DNA of 64,000 nt from Methanolobus halotolerans (GCF_004745425.1 NZ_PGGK01000002.1:62001-126000); one strand, 5' to 3'. Positions 9,605-18,569 are shown, counted from the stretch's first letter. Made by a program: numbers and translations. Notes: generated by a model not told the origin, from the sequence alone.

Positions 9605-9670
9605 AGGACCACGCTCCTTTTCAAGATAAGAGGAGATTGGAACCTGACATATAAAACAATATTCTAAGCT

Positions 9671-10471
9671 TCAAAACGATTCGAAGTTAAGTTTCTCATT
9701 GCCCCTTTCCTTTGTCCTGATCCACACATTATCCAGGAACTCATGGGCAGCAGCAGCAAGTTCAAGCATCTCGTCCCTGCTATATGGCAGGATATCCCTC
9801 ATACTCTCAAGCATGGCATTCTCAGGGATACCTTGCTGGAGGACATACGGAACATTCCTGTTCCCTGTAATTTCAAGAATTGAAGCAGCTATCTTTGAGA
9901 TGTCAGACGCATCACCTATAAAGTCCCTGATCACAGTGGTCCTCAGTTCCAGTTCCACATCGCTGTTCAGGACCATTAGAACAGACTCCGACACATTCTT
10001 CACCACTTGTTCAGGATCTGCCCGGGCACAATCAACGGCATCCTGTGAACTACAGCACCCTATGGCCCTGGAATACAGTCCGGAATCATCCAGGGGAGCC
10101 TTGACATCGATGAAGAATTTGTCAGCGATCTTTTCCCTGACCATTTCAGCCACGACCTTCGGATAGAAACCGCAGGTGTGTACCCCGACCAGCAGACCTT
10201 TTTGCTTTGCATAGCGTGCAAGATCCAGAGACGCCTTCTTTTGCATGAGAGGCTCTCCACCGGAAAGTACCATGCTGCTGACAAAGGGCAAGGACTTTTT
10301 AATGGCTGCCTCGGGAACTGAAGTCCCTGTCATGTTACTTTCAAAAAGTAATTCATGGTTCTGGCAATAAGGACACCTGAAAGGACATCCTCTCAAAAAA
10401 AGCACGACTGACACATGCCCGTGCCAGTCTATAGTAGAGATTGGAACACAACTACCGTAATTCACGTTCAT
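9671..10471 (-). CDS. nrdG: anaerobic ribonucleotide reductase activating protein, radical SAM
   Basis: Radical S-adenosylmethionine enzyme (266 residues) that installs the glycyl radical on NrdD. The cluster motif is CPFRCPYC (CxxxCxxC) at about residues 29-36, followed by the SAM-binding GGEP at about 71-74. The protein opens with YGSCVPISTIDWHGHVSVV, the typical NrdG beginning, and ends with a C-terminal extension. It starts 4 bases after the nrdD stop, so translation is probably coupled. A cluster of Cys (CCSSQ...CARA) around residue 143 is not part of the standard motif; its role is unknown. Confidence 0.9.
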   Translation of the reverse strand: MNVNYGSCVPISTIDWHGHVSVVLFLRGCPFRCPYCQNHELLFESNMTGTSVPEAAIKKSLPFVSSMVLSGGEPLMQKKASLDLARYAKQKGLLVGVHTCGFYPKVVAEMVREKIADKFFIDVKAPLDDSGLYSRAIGCCSSQDAVDCARADPEQVVKNVSESVLMVLNSDVELELRTTVIRDFIGDASDISKIAASILEITGNRNVPYVLQQGIPENAMLESMRDILPYSRDEMLELAAAAHEFLDNVWIRTKERGNEKLNFESF

Positions 10472-10475
10472 ATGA

Positions 10476-12881
10476 TCAGATCATATCGCTTGAACTGTAG
10501 CGCATCCTGTCTGCAAGCTCCTGCTTCTTTGCATTGTTCCAGCCGTTAACCGCCTGCACATATCCCGTTACCCTTGAAAGCTGCTCTACATCATCGGAAC
10601 CGCAGTTCTCACAGCAATCCTTCAGACCGGACATAATATGGAAGTCGTTGAGACATACGGTCATGTCCTTAGTAAAAGCGAAATAACCTATCTGGGTGTT
10701 CCTTGCTATCTTCATTGCGAATTCCTTGAGCCCCTTTGCATCGGGTGCACCCTCTCCCATCCATATATGGCAGATATTGCCTCCATCCACGATCGGGAAG
10801 AACACATGCTCGATGTTGATCCTGTCTATCAGAGATATATTTGCTCCCGGGGGTACATGGGTACCGTTGGTGTAGTAGACAGGAAGATCATGGGCCTTGC
10901 CGAGTTTTGCAAGGGCAGCTTCTTTGTCGCCCTTGACAACTTCCAGCACTGCATCCTTATATTCGTCATGCAGGAGATCGGATACGGCAAACCTCTGACC
11001 GGTGGTCTCTGCAGGAGTGCGTGCAAGTGCTATTTCCATACCATGTCTCTCGCTGAGCTCATGTGCGTACATCTCCATTTCGGTCATAACTCTGATAGCG
11101 AACTTGAAAGCATCTTTGGACTCATGTATCTGGGAGCCTACATGATACTGCACCATTTCGTTTATGCCGATCACACCGATGGTATACACAAGCGCATCGA
11201 TATCAACTGCTATTGCACCTTTCTTGCCCGTAATCGGATCTTTGGGCATCTGGGTCGCAAAGGGCATTCTGTTGCTCTCAATAATACTCTCCATCCAGCT
11301 GCGCTTTGTCTTGAACAGTTTGATACACTTGTCCATGAGGTTCCTCAGGTCTGCGAAGAGAGCCTGGTCATCCCCGTTAGCCCTGTATGCGGCCCTCGGA
11401 CAGTTAAGGGATAAGACCTGCCAGGAACCCATGGAAAAATGCTTTCCATCCTTGAACAGTAGTTTGTCCTCAAAACTTTCATCCGCATCCGCGTTGGCTG
11501 AGAACTGGTATGCACAGCACTGATAACAGGATATACCCTCGCCTGCGCCCCTGTATTCAGGTAGCTGGTTATCGAAATATGGTGTGCCGAACTTTGCCGC
11601 CAGCTCAAAGGTCATGTCATACAGTTCCTCGTAGCCCGGCAGGTCAGGATTTGCCCTGTTAAAGAATTCGTCCTCTTCCATGAAGTCAGGTTCAAGTGAT
11701 ATCTCCGGCTTTGGGAAATTGAAGGGTTTGCCCCAGTTGTCACCCTCTATCATGACATCCATAAGGGCCTTGAACGACAGACGGACCTCACGCTCGAACT
11801 CGCTGTAGGTACGTTTCTCAGTACCATTTGTACCGTCATGGACCCTGCCCTTGTAGACTGCGGGCTTATCCCTCCAGAGCTTTGGTATGCCAGGGGACAG
11901 CTGAACAGAGGAGAACACGACCTGCCCACCACGAGCAACCATCATCTGGGTCATCTCATAAACGAACATCTGCATAAGCTGCTTTATGTCGGTGTAGTTC
12001 TTGCCTTCCAGGTAAGGCGCAAGGAATGTAAGGAAATTATAGAAACCCTGTCCGCCTGCAAAATTGGTCTGGGCGCTTCCCAGGGCTTTGACAGCATGAA
12101 GTATAGCAACTTCAGCTTTCATTGCAGGGCCGGCAACACTTGCCTTTGCACCGGACCCGTCCGGCATAAGACCATAGTAGAAGAAATACCTGAGATCCCA
12201 GTCCTGACAGAACGCACGGGTACCGAGATATTCCAGATCATGTATGTGGAGATCACCATTTAAATGCAGGTCAGCTGTCTCGGGAGGCAGCAAGAGAAGG
12301 TACTGTTCCTTGGAGATCTTATCTGCCTTTTTCTTATGAGAGGTTTCTGCATTCTCCTGCAGGTTTGCGTTGTCCCGGGCCTCAAACCCGCTTCCAAGGT
12401 CGATCTCACATGCATCGTATACCGGAGTACCTACCCTGGTAGAGATATTCCTCCACTCTATATGCCCTTTCTCAAGAAGAACTATATTTACGATCTCCCT
12501 GATCAGAGGTCCCGAAAGGAACTTCAGGTCAAGGATCCTGATACGGCGTTCGACCTCTTTTGCAATATCCTGGGCCTCGTCTTTTTCTATACCGGGTTTC
12601 CCGTGAAACCTCTCGGCAAGCTTAGTCTCTTTTAATAACTGGTTGATAATGATACTGCGGTCCCATTCAACCATGTGCCCCACTGTAGTGCGCACCTTGG
12701 GCATTATGGAGATCGTGTGACCATCAAGCGTCTTTTGAATGGCATGTGGTTTTGTAAGCGATGTCATATTATTCGATACCCCTTTATTTTCTTCTATCCG
12801 GAACCGATCCTGCTCCTGATCAGCCTGTTCTGGATCCCTTTTTTCCCCAGCCATTTTATTTTTAGTAGCACAGATATCCAT
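10476..12881 (-). CDS. nrdD: anaerobic (class III) ribonucleoside-triphosphate reductase
   Basis: Makes deoxyribonucleotides for DNA synthesis without oxygen. It is about 801 residues. An ATP-cone allosteric domain spans roughly residues 45-140 (TVGHMVEWDRSIIINQLLKE and following). The 10-stranded barrel follows, and the C-terminal glycyl radical site reads RVTGYVQAVNGW. Just before it, DCCENCG provides Cys ligands of the zinc site. I start at the ATG at 12881, 5 bases behind GAGGTGG; a GTG 9 bases upstream is in frame. It lies between nrdH (24 bases) and nrdG (4 bases). In Methanosarcina barkeri this enzyme is reduced by the NrdH-type redoxin, consistent with this gene order. Confidence 0.95.
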   Translation of the reverse strand: MDICATKNKMAGEKRDPEQADQEQDRFRIEENKGVSNNMTSLTKPHAIQKTLDGHTISIMPKVRTTVGHMVEWDRSIIINQLLKETKLAERFHGKPGIEKDEAQDIAKEVERRIRILDLKFLSGPLIREIVNIVLLEKGHIEWRNISTRVGTPVYDACEIDLGSGFEARDNANLQENAETSHKKKADKISKEQYLLLLPPETADLHLNGDLHIHDLEYLGTRAFCQDWDLRYFFYYGLMPDGSGAKASVAGPAMKAEVAILHAVKALGSAQTNFAGGQGFYNFLTFLAPYLEGKNYTDIKQLMQMFVYEMTQMMVARGGQVVFSSVQLSPGIPKLWRDKPAVYKGRVHDGTNGTEKRTYSEFEREVRLSFKALMDVMIEGDNWGKPFNFPKPEISLEPDFMEEDEFFNRANPDLPGYEELYDMTFELAAKFGTPYFDNQLPEYRGAGEGISCYQCCAYQFSANADADESFEDKLLFKDGKHFSMGSWQVLSLNCPRAAYRANGDDQALFADLRNLMDKCIKLFKTKRSWMESIIESNRMPFATQMPKDPITGKKGAIAVDIDALVYTIGVIGINEMVQYHVGSQIHESKDAFKFAIRVMTEMEMYAHELSERHGMEIALARTPAETTGQRFAVSDLLHDEYKDAVLEVVKGDKEAALAKLGKAHDLPVYYTNGTHVPPGANISLIDRINIEHVFFPIVDGGNICHIWMGEGAPDAKGLKEFAMKIARNTQIGYFAFTKDMTVCLNDFHIMSGLKDCCENCGSDDVEQLSRVTGYVQAVNGWNNAKKQELADRMRYSSSDMI

Positions 12882-12905
12882 CTTTCCCACCTCACAACAA
12901 TAAGA

Positions 12906-13157
12906 TCAGACAAGGCTGCCCAGTGCATCCATATTAACGTCAGGACCCTTGAAGAGGTCCTTATGAGTTAAAAACTCGTCGTCTATCTGAAGGACAGGTG
13001 CAGTCATCGTGAAAACTCCATTGAATTTCAGTTCAGTGAGGGCTTCAGGAGTGGACATGTCGGCTGTTTTAAAATTAATACCCTTTGAATTAAGTACCTT
13101 TTTCAGCTGTTCACATTTCGGGCATGTCTTTGTTGTATATATAATCACTTCAGCCAT
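12906..13157 (-). CDS. nrdH: glutaredoxin-like NrdH redoxin
   Basis: Small thioredoxin-fold redox protein of 83 residues. The active site is CPKC at positions 12-15 (YTTKTCPKCEQLKK), followed by the cis-Pro region TMTAPVLQIDDEF. It heads the nrdH-nrdD-nrdG operon and should supply electrons to the reductase. A long AT-rich TATA tract lies upstream (about 13179-13202 on this strand), and there is no strong ribosome site directly before the ATG. Confidence 0.9.
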   Translation of the reverse strand: MAEVIIYTTKTCPKCEQLKKVLNSKGINFKTADMSTPEALTELKFNGVFTMTAPVLQIDDEFLTHKDLFKGPDVNMDALGSLV

Positions 13158-13528
13158 GTTTCTCGCGTCCCTTGTTATTTATAATTAATTATTTATATAA
13201 TTACTCACCTGAAGAGGAACGACAATGCCAACCATAAAAGCATATACAGTTGACATTATTTTTTACGTTGCCTTTTACACCGTGAGGTAAATTATACAAA
13301 TGCCTCCTAGCTTAATAATGCTTTTTCAAACTCTGTCTGGTAACAAAACACCGGATGATAGAAGACATAGCAAATAGACGTGATAACATACACAGGAAAA
13401 TATAGATCAATTATGGTGCCCGAGTTGAAACCATTCTGATTATAGATCTGAATACAAACCGTCTTTAACAAAAGATGTATATTATGAAGCCTATTATAGC
13501 AATTAGTCCAGAACAAGAGGTGTAAAAG
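13158..13528. other. divergent intergenic region between nrdH and radB
   Basis: No convincing gene in 371 bases. It holds the nrdH promoter at the left (AT-rich tract 13179-13202, minus strand). At the right are a TATA-like TGTATATTATG at 13476-13486 and GAGGTG at 13517-13522, which form the radB promoter and ribosome site. A 21-codon open frame at 13226-13291 (plus strand) has a GAGG 7 bases before its ATG, but nothing else supports it. Confidence 0.5.
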
Positions 13529-14197
13529 ATAACCAAGCAGCTATCATCCGGCAGTCAGAGTATAGACAAACTCCTTGAAGGAGGTTTTGAAACAGGCATT
13601 GTGACACAGATATTCGGGGAGGCCGGCAGTGGCAAAACAAACCTGTGCATGCAGCTTGCAGTGGAATGTGTCAAGAACGGAAAAAAAGTAATTTACATTG
13701 ACACCGAAGCCATCTCACCCCAGAGATTCAAACAGATCGCCGGAGAGAACGCAAAGGAGATAGCCAGAGAGATCATTATCTTCGAGCCAGGCAGTTTTGA
13801 AGAACAATATGCTTCAGTTAAAGAGATAGAAAAACTAATATCAGACAGGATAGGCTTGATAATAGTTGACTCTGCAACAGCATTTTACAGGTTTGAGCTT
13901 GACCAGGAAGAATCGAGCATCAGGTCAAGGCGAGAACTTGCCAACCAGATAGGTTTCCTGCATGGTGTCGCACGCAAGCACAAACTGGCTGTCGTCATAA
14001 CAAACCAGGTGTACAGCGATGTAGTGACAGGTACCCTGAAACCCATCGGTGGCAGCGGGATAGAACACATTTCCAAAAGTATAATCCAGCTTGAGAAAAC
14101 CGGAGAAGGCACAAGGCGTGCAAAACTCTGGAAGCACCGCTCCATCCCCGAAGGAAAGAGCTGTGAGTTCAGAGTAACTTCAGAAGGCATCAGATAA
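13529..14197 (+). CDS. radB: DNA repair and recombination protein RadB, probable ATA start
   Basis: Archaeal RecA-family ATPase paralogous to RadA, 222 residues as drawn. Conserved beginning LSSGSQSIDKLLEGGFETG, then Walker A GEAGSGKTN, Walker B LIIVDSATAFYRFE, and the HKLAVVITNQV strand. The conserved N-terminal segment lies upstream of any ATG, GTG or TTG usable as a start: the frame is closed by TAA at 13523-13525 and the next GTG is at 13601, inside strand 1 just before the P-loop. The ATA at 13529 follows GAGGTG by 6 bases and restores the family N-terminus. RadB is an accessory factor that modulates RadA; it lacks the N-terminal helix-hairpin-helix domain, as expected. Confidence 0.9.
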   Translation: MTKQLSSGSQSIDKLLEGGFETGIVTQIFGEAGSGKTNLCMQLAVECVKNGKKVIYIDTEAISPQRFKQIAGENAKEIAREIIIFEPGSFEEQYASVKEIEKLISDRIGLIIVDSATAFYRFELDQEESSIRSRRELANQIGFLHGVARKHKLAVVITNQVYSDVVTGTLKPIGGSGIEHISKSIIQLEKTGEGTRRAKLWKHRSIPEGKSCEFRVTSEGIR

Positions 14198-14201
14198 TAT
14201 T

Positions 14202-14933
14202 TTAGATCCTTGCGATACTTATAAAACCGGTATGACCGACCCTGGAGGTCGCCGGTCTTGTACCTCTGTCGGAAAATGAGATCTCACGCTCAGAACATTC
14301 AATGGTCCTGACATCATAGAAGCCTGCCTCATCTATTGCTTTTCTGATATCCTTGGTCTGCTCGAAGAAGGGAGAGTACGTCACCAGGAAACCACCCGGG
14401 TTCAAAACTTCCCGGACATGAGGAATGACATCCTTTGAGTCCTGTGTATCCAGTGTGACAATATCAAATCTTTCTTCAACAGACGATATTTCGTCAACTA
14501 TATTACCACATCTGATCTCCACATTATCAAGCCCGGCGCTCAATACATTCTTCCTGGCAACATTTACGAAATCCTCACGTATCTCATAACTGAGAACACG
14601 TTTTGCTATGGATCCCAGATACATTGCAAGTATGCCCGAGCCCGTGCCCGCATCAAGTACAGAATCATTCTTATTGAGCCCGGTATAGGCAATTACGGGA
14701 CCTATATCCTTGGGCATCATAGGGGCACCTGTTCTTTTTGCATGGTTGAAGAAATCAGGCATACGTGGCCGCTGTATTGTGAGCTCCTGACCCATGTGAG
14801 ATATCACATTATCCCCCGGAGACTTCTCAAGCAGCACCGAAAGATCGATAATCCCGAAATCCGTGTGAAATTCGTCATCGCAGACATTCACAATAAACTC
14901 CCTGACCTTTCCCCTGCGGGAGGTCTTAAGCAT
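14202..14933 (-). CDS. trmI: tRNA (adenine-N1) methyltransferase TrmI type
   Basis: S-adenosylmethionine-dependent enzyme (243 residues) that methylates N1 of adenines 57/58 in the T loop of tRNA. An N-terminal beta-barrel (residues 1-80) carries GKVREFIV, and the Rossmann domain shows motif I VLDAGTGSGILAMYLG and TYSPFFEQ. I start at the ATG at 14933 because AGGTGA lies 7 bases before it; an ATG at 14954 directly abuts the stop of the upstream HD gene. Second gene of a two-gene unit with the HD phosphohydrolase, convergent with radB (4 bases between stops). Confidence 0.9.
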   Translation of the reverse strand: MLKTSRRGKVREFIVNVCDDEFHTDFGIIDLSVLLEKSPGDNVISHMGQELTIQRPRMPDFFNHAKRTGAPMMPKDIGPVIAYTGLNKNDSVLDAGTGSGILAMYLGSIAKRVLSYEIREDFVNVARKNVLSAGLDNVEIRCGNIVDEISSVEERFDIVTLDTQDSKDVIPHVREVLNPGGFLVTYSPFFEQTKDIRKAIDEAGFYDVRTIECSEREISFSDRGTRPATSRVGHTGFISIARI

Positions 14934-14954
14934 AACCAATTCACCTGATTGCAT

Positions 14955-16799
14955 TTAGTTTACACCTGTGTAGCGTTTTCCTGACGCGTACCTGTTAGCC
15001 GGAATTGTGACAATATCCCGGGGAACGGAATGCTTGTTAATCACAAGATACTCCATTATCTCTTCGAATTCCGGCCGGTAGGCATCAGCAAGCGCCTTTG
15101 CATATTCGACACCATCCCATGTAAGGACATATTCATAACTCTGCCGGAACCTGCCTCCTTTCTCATAGTAACGCAGATCCTCGTTAACTATGCCCATGGC
15201 AACAAGTATCTGTATGTCCTCAAAGAGCTTTTCACTATATGGGAAACCGTATTTGTCATGGAAAGAGTAATCGAACAGATTCTTAAGCCTTACAGATCCA
15301 CGCAGATGCCTGATGGTCCGGTAAAGCCAGGTAATGTGCCTTAAACGAGGGATGGAAACAAAACCATCCTCTTCCTTCACAAAAACATTATGAACTCCAA
15401 AGAACAACAATATGACACCTTCCACCGGCAGATAATGTTCTGTACGGATAAAATGCAGCAGTTTTGGAGATATTCTATCCACAGCCACCCTGAGCCTTCC
15501 TGCCATACTACCTTTATCCACATCCTTCGCCATATCAGGATGCGCGAAAGCCGTTAGAGACAGCTGTCTTGATATAACCCGCACAAGGCCGTTGGCAAGT
15601 GCCGATTCATCATAGAAAAAAGCATCTTCATCCCCAATGACTATACGCATACTTTTCGGGACCCCGGAAGCTACGCTCAGATCGACCAGAACATCACCCA
15701 GCTCCCTTGCAACCAGGTCTTCAAGTTTCTTTGTTGCCACACCATGACGGGCTATAGTAGATAGTGTCATCCTTATTGAAGGAGGGATAGTCTTCTGGTT
15801 TAACCTGGCAACAGGCACGAATATAAAACCGTCACGGATGTCAGTGAGCATTCGGGAAGATTGCTCCGACCCATATGACCTGATAAAACCCAGAAGGTCG
15901 TCATCGTTGTATTGCGTGAAGAAGCGCACTACTTCCTCCCTGGCACTTTTTGTGCCGTGCTTTTTGCCGAACTGTATGAGAGCATCCTCAAGCGCCTGCA
16001 ACAGCATCATGCGTGAGGCTTGTGTCTTGGGATTGTGTATAATAGCAGTGTAGTGATGTGCCCGGGATATCAGCATGGATTCGGCTGCTGTCAGGGCCAT
16101 GTCCTCATCGTAACCCGAACCCAGGGGACTTCCCAGGACTACATTTCCGTTCCGTATCATAAGACTGCGTACTATCTGGTCCACGTCTATCATGCCAAAG
16201 GAAACACCGGTGTGATAAGAATCCCTTAGCAGGAAATCTATACGATCCGCATCCACATCGTCCGAGATTATCTGCGCAAGATAGGGTTTTTCCATGGAGG
16301 AGGTGTCACCTGTGGCGATCTTTGATATTTCCCTGAAGAATGTGTGCGGGTCAGCACCGAATTCCTTTTCCACATAGCTGGAGATGGACATGTCTTCTGG
16401 CATGTGTTCAGATATTATCTGCCTGGTGAAAGCCTCGTGGCCGAGAAAGTGTACACCGTCCATAACAGGTTGCAATAAAACATCCCTTTTGAGTACACCT
16501 TCGACTACGTGGGAGAACGCCGGATGCCCCACATCATGCAAAAGACCAGCAAGCCGTATCTTGCGTATATCCTCCTGTTCAAGTTCCAGTGAACTTCCCA
16601 TAACAGATGCCATATGCATTGTCCCTATGCTATGTTCAAAACGCGTATGGTTCGCACCAGGGTAGACATTATCCACAAGTCCCAGTTGCTGGATATTCCT
16701 GAGTCTCTGAACATGCCTGGTATTGACAAGCATCTGTTCTAACTCATCGAGTATGATTGTCTTGTGCACAGGGTCATGAATGAGCAGAGGTTTTTGCAT
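14955..16799 (-). CDS. HD superfamily phosphohydrolase (dNTPase-like)
   Basis: 614-residue metal-dependent phosphohydrolase of the SAMHD1/dGTPase-related HD group. Metal-binding residues are visible in order: TRFEHSIGT (His), LLHDVGHPAFSH (His-Asp) and the later RIDFLLRDSYHTG (Asp). The protein begins MQKPLLIHDPVHKTI, the standard start of this family, so the 38 residues that could be read upstream are probably not translated. A TATA box at 16821-16832 lies about 27 bases before the ATG with no ribosome site, which points to a leaderless message. Substrate unproven; hydrolysis of dNTPs is likely by family. It is followed immediately by trmI. Confidence 0.85.
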   Translation of the reverse strand: MQKPLLIHDPVHKTIILDELEQMLVNTRHVQRLRNIQQLGLVDNVYPGANHTRFEHSIGTMHMASVMGSSLELEQEDIRKIRLAGLLHDVGHPAFSHVVEGVLKRDVLLQPVMDGVHFLGHEAFTRQIISEHMPEDMSISSYVEKEFGADPHTFFREISKIATGDTSSMEKPYLAQIISDDVDADRIDFLLRDSYHTGVSFGMIDVDQIVRSLMIRNGNVVLGSPLGSGYDEDMALTAAESMLISRAHHYTAIIHNPKTQASRMMLLQALEDALIQFGKKHGTKSAREEVVRFFTQYNDDDLLGFIRSYGSEQSSRMLTDIRDGFIFVPVARLNQKTIPPSIRMTLSTIARHGVATKKLEDLVARELGDVLVDLSVASGVPKSMRIVIGDEDAFFYDESALANGLVRVISRQLSLTAFAHPDMAKDVDKGSMAGRLRVAVDRISPKLLHFIRTEHYLPVEGVILLFFGVHNVFVKEEDGFVSIPRLRHITWLYRTIRHLRGSVRLKNLFDYSFHDKYGFPYSEKLFEDIQILVAMGIVNEDLRYYEKGGRFRQSYEYVLTWDGVEYAKALADAYRPEFEEIMEYLVINKHSVPRDIVTIPANRYASGKRYTGVN

Positions 16800-16820
16800 A
16801 TTATATAGTATTGTATATCT

Positions 16821-16832
16821 GAATATATAAAG
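16821..16832 (-). promoter_or_regulatory. TATA box of the HD phosphohydrolase gene
   Basis: On the minus strand the sequence CTTTATATATTC lies 22-33 bases before the ATG at 16799. With archaeal spacing the transcript should start at or within 1-2 bases of the ATG. Confidence 0.6.
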
Positions 16833-17483
16833 GTAAGAAATCAGCAAGCCCAGGGATTCCTGCTGGAAACCGGCCAGTACAGACGGTCTTGCTTTGGAGA
16901 ACAGAACCGACAAGGATCATCCTGATATTCAACATATATATATATATATTTAACTGTCTATATATAATGACATACAGATATTGTTGTGTGATTTGGGCAT
17001 AATCAAGTCGTTTTTGCTGAAATTGAAAACAGACCGCACACTTACCTTAGCAATCCCACAGAACATAGCCCATCCGAATCATACTCATATCCGGGAGTTG
17101 GACAGAACTTTGCTCCTCCGTATAGTTTCATAAAATTTATAGTTCTTTGAGGTGAAATATCGACCACAGTAAATACTGGCAGAAACTGGACCATACATGA
17201 AGGGCACTGATTCCGGAGAGGATCGGGATTCATAGTTATACGGCCTGCAGGGCAGTTCACATGTTTCCATGTGATCAAAGAAATGTGAAGAATAGAGTAT
17301 CTGACGTGTTGGTGTAGCAATAATCACTACTGCCCCGGTAAGCAGTTCTACCACTTGATCATCGGGAATCCCACAGCAACTACACGACATGCCAAGATTG
17401 ATCAGGATTGAGTGAGACCCCAAATCAATATCAGGAGGCACATATAAACGGAAAGAGAGCAAAGTGATACAATATCACCACCT
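16833..17483. other. intergenic region with TA dinucleotide tract and a doubtful reading frame
   Basis: Between the HD gene promoter and the AI-2E permease there is no secure gene. A (TA)n run occupies about 16935-16949 (catatatatatatatatatt) and a second TATA-rich patch follows at 16959-16967. The right-hand half holds the broken or spurious minus-strand frame described separately. The minus strand has a clear GGTGGTGAT just left of the permease start, which suggests something was once translated leftwards here. Confidence 0.4.
17042..17462 (-). pseudogene. possible frameshifted small Cys-rich gene
   Basis: Two overlapping minus-strand frames each look partly protein-like. The first (TTG at 17462, behind GGTGGTGAT) reads PDIDLGSHSILINLGMSCSC and continues to about LPCRPYN; the second resumes around 17240 with MNPDPLRNQCPSC and VVDISPQRTINFMKLYGGAK, ending at 17042. 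Joined by one frameshift they would make about 135 residues with several Cys. I do not recognise the family. It may be a decayed gene, a sequencing frameshift or chance; the start overlaps the promoter region of the divergent permease. Confidence 0.25.
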
Positions 17484-18515
17484 ATGAAGCTATTTCTACT
17501 GAGCATTGGTTTTATATTGCTGACACTTGGGATGCAGGAGATCTCCTCCATATTGCTGATATTATTCTTTTCATTCTTCACAGCACTTATATTCGCTCCC
17601 CTTGTTCGCTGGCTCCAGAGAAAAAGAGTGCCACCCCTAATTAGTGTTGGTATGGTCCTCCTTCTTTTCATCCTAATAACAGCAGTTTTTGGGCTTCTGA
17701 CCTCAGTCACTGTAACCCAGTTAAGTGAAAGGATACCCGTATATGAAACGGAGTTGACAGAGTATACTGAAACAATTGTGCAGTATATCCCTTCAGTAGA
17801 AGAGATCTCGATCCAGGGAATTCTTCAGGATATCGTTGCATCCCTTGTAGGCTTTGGTATGAGAATTCTCAACGGTATTATAAATGCCACTACAACAATA
17901 CTACTTATCCTCTTCATAACGACATTTCTCTTACTGGACTCTGCCGGGACCTCTCAGAAGATAAAGAAAGAGTTAGGAGAAGAGTTTGTATTACTGGAAA
18001 AATTGCACGATCTCGGCAAGGTCGTTATGAGATACGTCATAGTAAGAACAGAAACAAACTTAATCACAGCTTTGGGGATTACAGTCATTTTATTTATAGC
18101 CAATATCGAGTTTGCGATATTCTGGGGAGTGGTCATATTCATATTCAGTTATATTCCTTTCATCGGCCTAACCCTGGCATCGATTCCACCTGCGTTGCTT
18201 GCGTTGTTACAATATGGGCCTGCCGGAGCCATCATTTTAATCATAAGCATCCTTTTCATAAATTTGCTAGCAGATGAGGTATTGTTCCCTTCGCTGGCAG
18301 GAAGAGATTTGGAGCTATCCCCATCTGTCGTGTTATTATCCCTGATATACTGGACCTACGTACTGGGACCCGCTGGTGCGATCATCTCTACCCCCCTGAT
18401 AATATCCATCAAGATCATATTGGAAAGCTTTGAAGAGACTGAAGAACTATCAAAACTGATGAATTCGAAGGAGAATCATAAAAGGGAAAAAAAATCAGAT
18501 GACAAGGAAACCTAG
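17484..18515 (+). CDS. AI-2E family transporter (PerM-like permease)
   Basis: 343-residue polytopic membrane protein of the AI-2E/UPF0118 family. It shows the family plan: about three N-terminal hydrophobic segments (residues 1-70), a soluble stretch with TQLSERIPVYETELTEY, then a hydrophobic C-terminal half of four or five segments containing FIGLTLASIPPALLALLQYGP and LVLGPAG-like YVLGPAGAIISTPL. The very end is lysine/glutamate-rich and soluble. Despite the family name, archaeal members probably move small solutes or ions rather than autoinducer-2; the substrate is unknown. No ribosome site precedes the ATG. Confidence 0.85.
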   Translation: MKLFLLSIGFILLTLGMQEISSILLILFFSFFTALIFAPLVRWLQRKRVPPLISVGMVLLLFILITAVFGLLTSVTVTQLSERIPVYETELTEYTETIVQYIPSVEEISIQGILQDIVASLVGFGMRILNGIINATTTILLILFITTFLLLDSAGTSQKIKKELGEEFVLLEKLHDLGKVVMRYVIVRTETNLITALGITVILFIANIEFAIFWGVVIFIFSYIPFIGLTLASIPPALLALLQYGPAGAIILIISILFINLLADEVLFPSLAGRDLELSPSVVLLSLIYWTYVLGPAGAIISTPLIISIKIILESFEETEELSKLMNSKENHKREKKSDDKET

Positions 18516-18546
18516 GCCATGCAGGAACCGGATGACCCTGCTGCGA

Positions 18547-18569
18547 ATATCCTGCCACCAGAAGGATAT
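18547..18569 (+). terminator. weak hairpin after the AI-2E family gene
   Basis: ATATCCT and AGGATAT are separated by 9 bases, giving a 7-bp stem 32 bases after the stop codon. It is not followed by a T run, so termination activity is uncertain. Confidence 0.3.

Noticed and set aside
10638-11414. 258-codon plus-strand open frame opposite nrdD
   Set aside because: It lies entirely antisense to a strongly conserved gene, has no ribosome site and its translation shows no recognisable domain; it is a shadow of nrdD codon use.
13226-13291. 21-codon plus-strand frame before radB with GAGG upstream
   Set aside because: Too short, ends far from radB, and no regulatory role such as attenuation is suggested by the codons.
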